Assembly: GCF_905147045.1 (NCBI RefSeq)
Contig: NC_065905.1
Coordinates: 4,340,001 to 4,404,000, forward strand
Length of the DNA stretch: 64,000 bases
Direction: 5' to 3'
Source of the DNA: Nymphalis io
Lineage: Eukaryota; Arthropoda; Insecta; Lepidoptera; Nymphalidae
In this document: piece after piece, positions 1 to 12,615 of the stretch
Numbering within the stretch: position 1 is the first letter of the stretch
Layout of the letters: every line of letters begins with the position of its first letter
The notes under the pieces: generated by a model
The model's input: only the letters and a program-made list of their open reading frames with translations
What the model was told of the DNA's origin: nothing
Database searches by the model: none
Position numbers and translations under genes: made by a program

Positions 1-920
1 AAAGATTTATGTAGCGAATGACACCTTTGTACTTAAAAATACTAAAGAATAAATTGTGTTAAAAATCTCCAATATATGTGATTTCAATTTTAAATGATAG
101 ATATTTTTAGTTGAATACTTTCAGTGTAAATTTGCTATAACAAAAATATATATAGAACTAGCTAGTCGTCCCTGATTCGCATTCGGATATATAAGAAGAA
201 AATATTATTTTAGATAGTAATCCATTTTTAGTTAGCGTCTACATCGGGTGACAAATTTCGTGATGAGTGGTATTTCGCTTATTTACATGAATGTAGATAA
301 AAATTTCACAAAACAAGACTTGTTTAACAACACTTTTATCTTCTTCTTTTGAATGTCAAATTAGTGATAGGATACATTACATTACAGAACAAATGTCATC
401 ATAGTTTCGCACCTCTTACAAATGGATATTAAATTTTAATCAAACGTCTTGTCACAGCAAAAACTTTTGAGTCTTTTTCGTGATTTCACGACCCACGTCA
501 ATATATCTTATACGAACCCTAAAAACCCTTATAAAGTAAAATAAAACAAATAATGTACTTATTTTAAATATGTCTTATACAAGATTAAAGCTTGAAACTC
601 TATTGTGGGTCATAAAGATCCAGGTTGGATTCGTTCGTGTCGTCGAAAATTGACTTTATATTTTTTTTTAGTTTTTATAATGTGGTACTGCCATCCCATT
701 GAAATGTAAGAATAAAAAGTGTATGTCTTTGATTATAAACAGGTGCCTGCACTAGAATATTTCCTGGGTAGGCAAAAGGTCCATCATTTGACAGTCCACT
801 TCTTTAAGAAGATAGGCTATTTTACATCACGCTACGGCACGCAGCGGAGTTTAACTCGAGTGAAACCGCGCGGCACAGTTCGTTAAAAAATAGTAAATAA
901 AATACCGAATACAAAATACA
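1..920. other. 3' flank of gene A, no recognised gene
   Basis: AT-rich DNA downstream of the stop codon of gene A. No ORF with a recognisable product on either strand. The stretch around 740-890 is less AT-rich and ends in a segment resembling the ends of degenerate lepidopteran repeats, but I cannot assign it. Confidence 0.5.
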
Positions 921-3900
921 TTAATTTATTACAATAAGTCTATTATCCAACGTCGGCGTGATGGGTGTAACTTTATTTATATAGTTTTCTATGACATCGC
1001 TATCTTTGCCGACTGCAGTCATGTTTTTTCCATATTTACTTAACATCTGGAATAAATGATTAATGTATATAAATATATTACATTAACATAATCACGAACT
1101 TTTTGTCTAGAAATCTAATATGAGCTTCAAGGCGTAAGGATTTTTATAACTTAACGAAAGACATCGGAAATATTGAATTCATTATAAATTGTGTCAAAGC
1201 AGAATTTGAAATTGCTTTTCGTTAGTATTTAAGGCTTTTTTAATAGAATAGGTAGGTGGATGGGCAAATGTCAGCCACCTGATGGTAAGTGGTCATCACC
1301 GCCCATAGACATTGGCGTTGTAAGAAATATTCACCATCCCTTATATCCACTAACGCGCCACCAACCTTGGGAACTAAGATGTATCTCGTGCCTGTATTAC
1401 ACTGGCTCACACACCCTTCGAACCTGCTTGGTATTGCTGTGTTCCACAGCAATACCAAGTACTGCAGATTTGCGGTATAATATATTTAGTCTTAAATAAA
1501 AGTGACTTTTTTACCACTTTTTACCTCCCTTACAATCCTCAAGAAAGATGTCTTTATGTTTGGATTCTGAACCTTATGGTACATTACAATCAACTCTTGG
1601 CCTTATATTATTAAAAAAAATCCGTGCTTGCTCGAGTTTGAACCAGCAATCTTCGGTCGAGATCCACGTTTTCTACTCATCTGGCAATGTTTACTCTTTA
1701 TATTACTTGTCAAGTATCAATCAAACCAATTATACTTACATCGAAACCGTTTCCGCCTTTACCAATAAAGCTTAATGTTGTAACTTGGTATTCCATTTCT
1801 GGATCTAAAGGTACATAATCTTCACCTTCTTTAACTAATACTTCAATGGTCAACTCGTTCGTTAAATTCAAAGTCAAGCGCATCCCTGAAAAAAAAATGT
1901 TTTAAATTTTCCACCTTTCCTCACAGACCAAACTTACATACTTAGCCTGGAACATTCTACAAATATCAATAAATACAAGTAAGTTTACTCATTTAGTTAT
2001 ATCGTCACAAATAACTTATATATTTTTCTCCGAAACCAATGTTTCAAAATGCTAAAGTTTAAGTGATTTCTGATTGTCTGACTATCTATCAAAACGACAA
2101 CTACCACTATTGACTCATCTCATATCGTAGTTATCCTATTTAATAGACAAATTAAAAATAAATACAGTACAAAGTTTTATAAAAGTTGAATTAATTATAG
2201 AACCTTGTATACCATATTGCGACAGCAGGAGAACTAGAAATAAAAATCCTTAGATTTACATATTCCATGAGATTTGCTATTAGCTCTACTACTATTTGCA
2301 CTATGGACAGTTTTTGATTAATATATTATATTACTTTTTATTTTTAATTCTAAAGTACCGGCAATAACTTCGCTGATCAGCCGATCTCGACCAATGACGT
2401 CATATCAATTCAAAGTCAAATTTGTCATCTTTTCTACTACTGCCATTGGAATTATTTTATATATTATATATTATTTATTAATTATATATATGAGTACTTA
2501 CCCGAAACTTGAGGCATCCAAGGTCCTTGAAAGGGCTTCGCGACCCAGGATCTGCTCATGCAATTTTTAAACGCATCAATCAAATATTTTCCGAGCAGGG
2601 AAAAAGTTACCACCGAGTTTGTAAACGGTAACGCATTTATAACTTCGCCTCTTGTTATTTCTGAATAATAAGAATTATGTTATTTTAAAATGTTCAAAAT
2701 AACAATATTAATGAATGATTTATTAGAATTTTAGAAAGGAATAAAAATTCGAAGACTGAGATATGTAAATTAATTTTCATTTAATTATATAATATATAAT
2801 TCTACGTTTATCATTTTTTTCTATAGAATTTATTTCGTATATACAGTTGTTACAATAAGAAACTACTAGAAAACTAACAAATAAATAATACAATGTGGTT
2901 GTACAACTATTTAAGATAAACATACCTGCTTATGAAATATTGTTTTCAATTAAAAATAGCTTATAATTTTTTTAAGGAAAGAAAAAAAAAATCTTGTCGA
3001 TAATGAAACAAGATTTACGAAAACTAATTTTACCAAACAGTGTAAAAACGCCACAATAATAGTTTTAGTATATTATATATTATATTATATACATAGTATA
3101 TAATTACAGTTATAATTACCTCCTTTTGGTATAGAGCCACGAATCATGTTACGCAATATGAAAGATACGTGCGTGAGATTTGAGACGTTCAATTCCTTTG
3201 TCTGTAATATATTAATTTAAATAAATTGATTTTATAATAATTAATGATAATATTAAATGACGAAAAACATATCACTGTTGATTAAAATATGTTTCTCAAT
3301 CATTTCAATATTTACATATGAAATTGTATTTTTTTGTCCTACGGCGGAACTTGAAATAAAAAAAACTGTATGTGTGTTAAGAATTTCTACTTTTTGCAGG
3401 CCTGTCGGGGCGGGACAACGCACTCTTCATATATTCTACCGTCAAAAAATAATTCACTGTAAAGCAACAGCCCGTGAATGTCCCACTGCTGGGCTAAGCC
3501 TCTTCTCCCTTTTTGAGGAGAAGGTATGGAGCTTATCCCACCACGCTGCTCCAATGCGGGTTGGTGGAATACACATGTGGCAGAATTTCAGTAAAATTAG
3601 ACACATGCAGGTTTCCTCACGATGTTTTCCTTCACCGTATAGCAAAAGATTAATTATAAGCACATAAAAATTAAGTGGTGCTTGCCCGGGTTTGAATCCA
3701 CGATCATCGGTTAAGATTCACGCGTTCTAACCACTGGGCCATCTCAGCTTTTTTTTCGTCTTAAAGAGTAAATAAGACAGTTAATTAATTTACAAGTAAA
3801 ATACAAAAAGAAAAGAAAAGACAGGTGATGATGGTATTCTATACCCATCTTCTTTTTAATCATATGTGAGCCTATAACCTACACAATCTTACACAAGGCC

Positions 3901-6900
3901 TACCACCTGAAATAAACTTCTCATAATATGTATTTGCATATTATGCAAATACTTCGGTCGTTGATATATTATATTTATTAAGACTTACGGAATATAAAAA
4001 TGCATCCGCGAAAAAGTCGCCGATAGCACACTCCTTCGATCCACAAGCATCAGCAAGAAAATCATCTTCAACGTAACCAACAACTTCGTTCACAATTGCA
4101 TGAAGATCATCAGAATATGGTTGAAGTAAGGCTTTTATATCAGGGTCTAGATTTCAATATTGAATTATCAAAAAAAAACATATATTATTACATACATCAA
4201 GCATAGCAATAGTTGCTTCATAAATATAATAAAAGTTACTCTTGGCTAGTAATTTTGTTCATTAATGAATTATAATTTTGTAACGTTTCGTTAAGTCATA
4301 GTCGCATTATTGAAATTATTAAAGGATATTTTATAATGGATACTTAAATTGATCTGCTTACATAACATTATTTACAATTGGTATAAAATAGCGTACATAT
4401 ATTTTTTTATGACCTTGTACACCATAAATTCTTGGAACAGAGTTAATAAAATCTAAAATAATTATGTATTTATTTACAATTAATTATAACATACCTTCTG
4501 GAATAGATCTGTTGAGAAATACCGGTTCACCCTCGAAATCCTTCAAGTGTCCATCCCCATCAAAATAAACAGTCAAGTTACCCAAATATTTTGTAAAACA
4601 CGCTGCCGTCACTATCAAAACCTAATGAAATATAAAATAATTAAAAAAAATCCGAAGCTTAAATCAAAAAATAATTATTACATGGATTGCTATTCTGAAT
4701 TACGATTATTACTGTTATAGGTCCCTTGTCAACGGAGCTTCACTAGGCTCTAATGACGATAAGAGAAAAATTGAGTTTATTTAAGACAAACCGTTAGAGC
4801 CTTTTCTGAGACACGTGGAAGAAATGTATATACAAGAATTGCTTATTTAAAAAGACCTATTTTTTCCGTATACAACAAGTATATGGAAAAAAATTAGGTC
4901 GTTCTTATATGTATATATAATATAATTATTATTATTATTACCAAATAACACACAAGCATTACATTTGCGCATAATCTTACTTGATGACGAGGATTTGTTT
5001 CAGTCCGCACAAGTACAGGGTACGGCCCTGAAATATACTCATTGCTCGGCGACTTTCCATTCCATAGAAGACTGTGCGAATGACCTCCTACAATTACGTC
5101 AATGTTTTCTCCAACTTCTGATGCTATTTGCCTGCAAACATAAATCATTAATTAATAAAAACTTCATAATTTTTAATACTAACAATATGTACAAGTAAAA
5201 AATAAAGTAAAAAACTTAGTACATCTACGATTACACATTGATATTCAAATGCCAGAATCGTTTTCAGAACAAACTATCCTTGAACCTAATTTCGATCAAA
5301 CTCATTCATCTGTTAAGATGTTATTGTTTGAACAACCTGTATCCAACATCTTACCTATTGTTTTTATTATATTTGCGGACAGAATTACGCAATTTCTTTT
5401 CGAATCGTTAAATTATATGTAACGAATAGAATCGGAGCAAAACCCATCAATTCTTTTGACGGCAAATGCACTGAATCTTTATAAGACTACGTTAAGCGGA
5501 TATTGGAAAATCTAACAGATTTATTCCATAGATAATAAAGTTATCGATGTATATTACTAGTATTTCTACAAAAGAATCTTATGCACCGTAGTCAGCGATT
5601 TGACAGGTTTATTGGAAAATATGGGAGCTAGCTGCTTTCTTTGCATTTAAATCGCCTGCAAGTCATACGCATGAAATAAATCGCTGTACTTAAATATAAA
5701 AGAGATAAATATATGCAGAAAATCCTCGTAGACTTATTTAAATTATATATTAAACGTTATTTATACCATATCAAATTTCTTCATTCCCAAATATTTCATT
5801 TTAGTTTTAATAAATTTATGGTTAATGATTCTTACACTACACTGCCCATGTCTGTAGGTATTGGTGACCATTTACCATCAGGTGGCCTATATGCTCGTCC
5901 GCCTACCTATTGTATAAAAAAATCATGTATTAAAACTAATACAATTTACTATTTGTTTTTTTTTTTTGATAATACTATCACTAATATCATAACTTCTACT
6001 GTATTACGCCGTGTTTTTGCTATAAATTTATAATGTGTATTTTGTTTTGTTTTTTTTTTATTATTATAATTTTGTTTATTATAAAAATGTCTGTACATAG
6101 TAATAAAATATAATAAATGGTATATCATAAATTTAATGTAACATTCTTATATCATTTTGACTATGACTTACTTACTTGTCAATATCAAGACCGCAATGTG
6201 ATAACAATATTATAATATCTACTCCTTGTTCTGTCAGTAGCTTCGCTTCTTTTTGTGCTGTTTTTATTGGATCTAAAAATATAACATTTTCTGCATTCGA
6301 CGACGTCTGAAAATTGCAAAATTCACTTACAAAATCATTGAATTTGTTTATTTATTATTGAAGTTTGCTCTACTTTCTGTTTATGGTTACCTTTGTTTCT
6401 GTAGTAATTAAGCCAATAATTCCTATTTTCCTTCCAGCTCTCTCTAATATAATGTGTGGTTTATATAAGCCATTCAATGTTGGTTCAAGGCTTATGTCGA
6501 TGTTGGCGACGACGACCGGTGCTTGGAGTGCCGCAAGGTACGGTGCTAGGCCCGCAATTCCATCATCGAATTCGTGGTTGCCAATAGTCTAAACAAATTA
6601 TTAATAGTTAGTTGTAATGATGTATTATCAAATACTAGGTTTTTTATAAATTCCTGAACAGGTCCTTTAACCATCCCAACGCACGCGTGACGCAGGTCAC
6701 AAGGTCATCCATTTGATGTGATAATTTACACATAATGAGTTATAAGCCAATTTTGTAATAATAATAATGTCCTCCAGACAAATTTTGGCCACGGCGGCCA
6801 ATCTCAAGGGAGAATAGCCAACTGCGCAGGACATATTATAGTGCACAAGTGTGTGTGCAAACACAGGCGCACTCTCTTTTGCCTAACTCTCAAAATCCGA

Positions 6901-9900
6901 TGGGATGGCGATCCGACCAACCGGACCGATGACTAACGACTTTACATGCTTTCCAAGGCTCGGGAGTGTACATACTTCCAACAACTAGATGCTGCTACTG
7001 ATAATTATCGACGGAAAAACCAATAACTTTTATTGGCCCGACCTGGGATTTGAATACAAGACCTCGAGTTCTGTGACCTAACACATAGCCACTGGACCCA
7101 CGAGGTAATCATCGTATTATTTTATAATAATATCAATTATTGCCAAGCGATCAATGCACATGCGATAAAACATTGAACCGCACGCCTCACATATACTTAT
7201 ATCATGTGTTTATATAAATAACGAATATCTTATATTATCTTTTAAGCTACAGCTCTAAAGTATAAATGGCGAATATTATTTCTGATAATATTCACCATCA
7301 TTTGTCAATTATCATAGTCATTAATTATAATAGTCATTTGTTAATAACCCAGTGACTTAGTCAATAAATGGAATTGATTCAAATTGGTTTCAACAAAAAA
7401 TAAACCAGGAAATTTGTATGTGACGTTTTCAAGGCTCGTTTTGTGTTTATAGATTCATTACAATCAAGGAAAACATCGTAAGGAAGTCTTATGCGGAAAA
7501 AATTTTGAAATAATAATAAATAACTTTGCATTCAAACCGCGTCTAATGAAACGTTTATCTTAAATATATATATTTTTTAAATTCGTTTTAAATTTTTTTT
7601 TTTTTTTATTTAGTCAGTATTTGAGCATGTACGTTTGTGAATATTATGCGACGTGTAAATGTTAGTTGCGTATGTATAGGTGCGTGTGTTTATAAGTATA
7701 TGATGGGATAATGTAACAGGCATAGTGTATATTATAATAAATTTTAATGTATATCAAAATAACGTGATATGCGAAATAAAATAAACCGTCAATAATGAAT
7801 GTACATACACATACATAAATATAATGTAGCATTCCTGGAACCATTCCACGCGGTCATGTTTTGTACAGTAGATGTTTATAATTTTATTTGTATGTATTTA
7901 AGGCTTTAATAAAAATAATATATAATCATATATATCAAGAGAATCGAAAGCTCATCTAAAATTTGTCCAAAAAAAGTTTGAAACAATGAAGTGATTCAAT
8001 TTGTTTTACTTACGTGTGCATCATTAGGCAGTAAGTTTATGAATCTTTGCGTTATATTCCATTTCAATAACGTGTACCAGTAGGTTCCTTGAAATGTGTC
8101 ACCAGCGTTCAATAATAGGGCGTCAGGTTTCTCTTTGAGCAGTGTTTTGATTTCATGGTACAAGCGAGCGTAGCCTCCTAAGCAAGTTGTATCGTTCGAT
8201 GTGCATACTGGATACGATACTGTCGTTTCTTCAAATCTGAAATTAATTATAAACAAATTATATAAAATGAAAAGAATTACAATACCAACGGTGCTAACTG
8301 GTCCATATTACATGTTTATCTATTCTAATAGTAACCAAGATTGATTTGTATTATTTTAATTTAGATTGAACCAGTTTCTACAGAGCGATTGCAATTTTGA
8401 CAAAGATTAACACTTATGACCTTGAGTCACAATAATTTTATTAAATAGACATTGTTACCAGCAATTGTTCGTGATATGATTGTTTCGAGTGACTTAACAA
8501 ACCTTTTCCTCAGGGAAACCCAGAAGGACGACACAGAAACCAAAATAAATATAAATATATATGTCTATAGAAATATAACTTTCAAACTGTTATAAAAACT
8601 CCGTCGAGAGTTGAACGCCCGTTTGCTGCGTTTTCCCTTGACGGTTGTCAATATTTTTGACGAGCAATTATACAAAATATTTATTACGTTTTTCTGTAAG
8701 CATATCTTTAGCTTCACTTTTTATATTTTATTTAATTTAAAAGTCTGTAGGAAAAAACTTGCGTCCTCATTTATACAGTTTATTTCATTTGTAATCATCT
8801 TTTATGATTCCGTCAGATTATTATTTACTTAACTTCTCTTATTAGTATGTATGGGTCATTCTTGAAACTAAATGTTAAACCAATTCCACTCACCCGATTT
8901 AGCCGAAATACAGCAAAAGTTATGATATAAGTGATAGTATTATCAAAAAAATAAATGGCAAATTGTATTAGTTCTAATACATGATTTTTTATATAAAAGG
9001 TAGGCGGACGAGCATATAGGCCACCTGATGGTAAATGGCCACCAATACCCATAGACATTAGCAGTGTAAGAAACATTAACCATAGCTTATATCGCCCATG
9101 CACCACCAACCATGGGAAATAAGATGTTATGTCTCATGTGCCTGTACTGGCTCACTCACCCTTCAAACCGTAACACAACAATACCAAGTACTGCTATTTT
9201 GCGGTAGAATATCTGATGGCACAAAGCCCCACCACCAGCAAATTAAATAAATTTTGTTTTAAAAGTCATCCTTGACTTGATATTTTATACTAATATTATA
9301 AAATAGTAAATAATTGTAAAGCCTAAAGTAAAAAAATCAACACTAAGATTATGTACTTACGATTAAATTCTGTAATTTCAATTAAATTCTGATCAATATT
9401 GCTTTATGTTACAACATATATAATTATATTATAGTCTAGGTCATTCAGACGTCATTATTATAGTCTAGGCCACTCAGATAACTTCTAGGAATCATATTGA
9501 AACTTTATGTGATAAAATTAAACAAGCATACAGATAACAATTAAAAACATAACATAATTGTACTGCCACTGCAATTTCTGCATACAATTAAAATCTTATC
9601 TACACACTTCAAAGTAAAATTAAAATCCCGTTATTTATTTTACCTTCAGTATATAATATAGGTAGGCGAACGGGCAGATTCAGCATCTGATTGTAAATGT
9701 TATCATCAACCATAGACATTGGCGCTGTAAGAAATATTAATTTATAAATTGGAAAGTAAGATGTAATGTCTCTTCTGCCTGCAGTTACACTGCCTCACTC
9801 ACCCTTCAAACCGGAATACAACAATACTAAGTACCACCCACCATCAAGCGAAACCGTCCCTATTAGTTACGTACTTATTCCTGGATAATCTCATAAAAAC

Positions 9901-12615
9901 CGGTTGAGTAGTTTAGTTGTCATGTGATAATTAATGTCACGTGATATCATAAGTATAAAGAATAATATCGACTAACAAAAATTGAAGATAACGGTAAAGG
10001 CCTCAAGCAAACACGTGATGACAATCCAACCCATCAGCATTTGAATTTACTCAGGAGTTTTGGTCTCAAACAAACTATATGGCCATAAAAATCTGCTAAG
10101 TCGTACGTAGGATAATGGGATAAGAGCAAGCCATAAAGAACTTTACACATTCTCGCTTATCAAAGAGATCGACAGAGATGACTGTCAATTTTATCATTTT
10201 TTTTTATCTGATATCGTTTACCGCTTAGTTATTTGTTTGTTTGAAAAAAATCTAAATACAATAATATACATTAAGGTTATTTTTAATTTATAAAAGCTAA
10301 TAATGCAACAAGCTTCATCAAAATACTTTTGTGTACTTATTCTCAATATCTTTCAAAACATTTGGTTTTGTTGCATTGCATGTTGAGTTGTATTGCAAAT
10401 GTTATTTATAAATATCCTACGTCGTCCTTAGGTTTCAGACTAGTTTACCCGTGAAAGCGTAACGGACATAAAGAAAGACAGAATATGATATTAAAACAGA
10501 ATTTAATAATTTTCACTTTCGTGAGTTTGATATAATTGTGCTACATACAAAAGATTTAATAGGTCAAAATGACACTCGTAATAAGCAACCTATGGGGTTG
10601 CTTATTACGAGTGTCGCCAGAATAATCATTAATTGCGAATCAAGATGATGTGCGGCATAAAATAGCTATTTATGAAACATTTAAATTATAAGAAATCAAT
10701 ACGAGATTTATAAAAAAGTCGCCCTGTTTGACATGGAACCATACTAGTTTCTAGTTAACCTCTTTTTTTAAACACGAGAAACATTTCTCAAAATGGAGAA
10801 ACTGTTTAAGTTAAATACGGGTCCCAAAAAAAAGGAAATTACTATGCGTTTAATTAAGATTCTTTTAAAATTATAACCAACAAAAGAATTGTTTTATTAA
10901 AGCTTTAAACATAAACAAATAAAATAGCTACTGTACAAATCGTGACCGCGTGGAATGGTGGCAAGAATGCTGGCAGCGTTTCCCCTTTGAATCGTAATTC
11001 CGATCCTCTGGGCCAATAAGAAATTAAATATTTAAGTAAATTGTGGTTCATAATTATAGTGTCTCGTAAACATTTTCTAACATGTTCCTAGTTAACCTCC
11101 AAAATCAAAGTTCATTTATTTATGCTGACAATATTTCAACTTTCAATATTCGCACAAGTTAGTGTTAATTTTTTTATGGAACTCTAGTATGTATTGTTGC
11201 CAGTTTTAACAGACTAAAAATAACTAACGATAATTTCAAATCAAAATATACTTTATTCAAGTATTCTCTAGCGAGCATTTTTTATTCGTCACATTACAAG
11301 ATTCAATTAAATTTAAGTCAGACTACGGTTCGGAATGCTGATTCTAGAATCTGGCAATCAACTTACAATGTTAATTAAATATCTAAATAATAACATATTT
11401 TAAAATATCAAAATGAATCAAATTGTCCTTTATTTCTGGTACGATAAGATTCTACATGTGATAGATTGGAGAATTTACGGTAATAGTATAAGTTTGATGG
11501 GACCTTGGCATAACTGTATTATCAAACTGTATCATGTATTGACAAATCTTGGACAGCTCGGTTGGTGATTTATGTGTGTGTGAGTTTTTTATAAATGTTA
11601 GAATCAGGGAACTCAAAGCATTGATGTCAATTTAATATCGTTATTAGTCATTATCATGTCATTAACTATGTTCATTAGCTAATTGTATTTAATATATATA
11701 GTAATTGACTGTATATACACTTAATGGTTTTGTTGCATTGCATGTTGTTATACTTATATACAGTATATACATTAATTTTCTGTCGTCGATTACGGAAATC
11801 GCTATAAACTAGGCTGTAGCCAAACTTGGAACTTGAAAATTTATGATCTGAGATAAAACACTGGACCGCAAAGAAAGAGTCGGTTAGAAAATCTTCAATA
11901 TCTTCAAAAGTACTTGACATTGCTTTATAAAATAAAGACTTAATTAAAGAATATTAATTTAATGCCATATAAAATAATATATAGAACTTTATTATTTATT
12001 TTTGATATTCGTATAAAAAAACTGAAAATGTAATAATAACTTGTGCAAATATGTCCTGCGCATTTACCTAATCTCTCTTGAGATTGGCCGCTGTGGCCGA
12101 AATCGGTCTGGAGGACATTATTACTACTACAAATCCGAAATGCCGAGATGGCCCAGTGGTAAGAACGCGTCAATCTTAACCAATGATCGTGGATTCAGCG
12201 GTAATCTCGCGTTCGGCGGTGAAGGAAAACATCGTGTGGAAACCAACACACATTGCAGCAGCAAACACAGCACTCCATACCTTCTACACATACCAATTTA
12301 TTACCGAAAGTATACCTATATACACTAAAATATAAGTATGTCTGATTGAATAATATTATTTTATTTTATTTATATATAATTTTAATGGATACGACGATGT
12401 ATAAAATAATAATATAACTTATATAATTATAAATAATAATCTCAATCAATTTATATATATAATATATTAAAAATAATAATAAATCATTAATCTCACCTAG
12501 CGTGAAAATCATTATAATGAATAATATCCAACTTAAACAAATCTCTTTTAAAAACACCGCACTTTACAAAGTCACTTATAAATAATAGAAACGATATAAA
12601 TAACAAACGAATCAT
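921..12615 (-). CDS. Gene A: secreted 5'-nucleotidase/apyrase-like metallophosphoesterase, 11 exons, 539 aa
   Basis: Exons on the minus strand: 12615-12497, 8236-8014, 6588-6391, 6306-6176, 5131-4981, 4621-4495, 4146-3989, 3201-3120, 2660-2502, 1885-1740, 1046-921 (TAA at 923-921). All introns are GT/AG and all phases join (1620 nt). Residues 1-19 form a hydrophobic signal peptide. The metallophosphoesterase half has HYNDFHAR (33-40; D36, H38), NAGDTFQG (D86), GNHEFDDG (N118, H119, D122), LSHCG (H217) and GGHSHS (H241, H243). The C-terminal nucleotidase domain has a CGSKEC pair (351-356), SFILRNMIRGSI where the family has NGGxxR, LPF (F409) and GGNGF (F497). There is no hydrophobic tail after the last domain, so secretion rather than GPI anchoring is likely. 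Exon plan matches genes B and C apart from 6 nt less in exon 1, 3 nt more in exon 8 and 9 nt less in exon 10. Expected reaction: hydrolysis of extracellular nucleotides; the substrate is uncertain because binding residues differ. Confidence 0.93.
1252..1482 (+). repeat. Interspersed repeat family 3 (poly-T head, CCACCTGATGG core)
   Basis: Copy of a widespread non-coding repeat recognised by its CCACCTGATGGTAAGTGG box near the head and a GCGGTA box near the tail. It lies in intron 10 of gene A. It contains a perfect hairpin at 1427-1459 absent from other copies. The family is found in many lepidopteran introns in my experience; I do not know its formal name. Confidence 0.75.
3461..3750 (-). 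repeat. Metulj-like tRNA-derived SINE, near full length
   Basis: In intron 7 of gene A. The tRNA-like head is at the high-coordinate end (GCCCAGTGG A-box region and the B-box-like end of GGATTCAAACC), followed by the body with the ACATGCAGGTTTCC and CCCACTGCTGGGC boxes at the low end. Other copies lie at 23860, 25847, 34944, 40083 and 56727. Confidence 0.85.
5830..6012 (-). repeat. Family 3 repeat with extended head, inverted partner of 8893-9075
   Basis: In intron 4 of gene A. Reads as the reverse complement of 8893-9075 over about 180 bp, including some 85 bp beyond the usual family 3 head. The two arms flank exons 4, 3 and 2. Confidence 0.75.
6768..7107 (-). repeat. SINE family 2 (tRNA-related head), full length
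   Basis: In intron 2 of gene A. Low end begins with the family tail (TAGCCAACTGCGCAGGACAT); high end, read on the minus strand, is tRNA-like with a B-box-like TATTCAAATCCC. Better preserved relatives sit at 33811-34110 and 59366-59965. Confidence 0.75.
7128..7290 (+). repeat. Unclassified repeat, second copy at 23768-24225
   Basis: Shares the motif GCGATCAATGCACATGCG and a downstream block (CTACAGCTCTAAAG) with 23768-24225, where a Metulj-like SINE interrupts it. Not classified. Confidence 0.6.
8893..9245 (+). repeat. Family 3 repeat with extended head
   Basis: In intron 1 of gene A. Carries CCACCTGATGGTAAATGG and the tail GCGGTAGAATATCTGATG. The first 180 bp form an inverted repeat with 5830-6012. 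Confidence 0.8.
9650..9842 (+). repeat. Degraded family 3 repeat
   Basis: Weak match to the family 3 head and centre (CATAGACATTGGCGCTGTAAG), ending near ACCACC. Intron 1 of gene A. Confidence 0.6.
10571..10615. repeat. Perfect 20-bp hairpin, 5-nt loop
   Basis: Left arm 10571-10590, right arm 10596-10615, exactly complementary. No flanking transposon ends seen. Intron 1 of gene A. Confidence 0.95.
10933..11025. repeat. Unclassified repeat, second copy at 23335-23435
   Basis: Both copies share CAAATCGTGACCGCGTGGAA and the block TTTCCCCT...TTCCGAT(C/T)CTCTGGGC. No coding potential. Possibly the degraded end of a larger element. Confidence 0.65.
12042..12260 (+). repeat. SINE family 2 tail fragment followed by Metulj-like SINE head
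   Basis: 12042-12130 matches the tail of SINE family 2 (AATCTCTCTTGAGATTGGCC, then a GGAGGACATTATT end). From 12142 a Metulj-like SINE begins (GCCGAGATGGCCCAGTGG) and decays after about 110 bp. Intron 1 of gene A, just downstream of exon 1. Confidence 0.75.

Noticed and set aside
3257..3667. 136-codon plus-strand ORF
   Set aside because: Runs through intron 7 of gene A and a Metulj-like SINE on the other strand.
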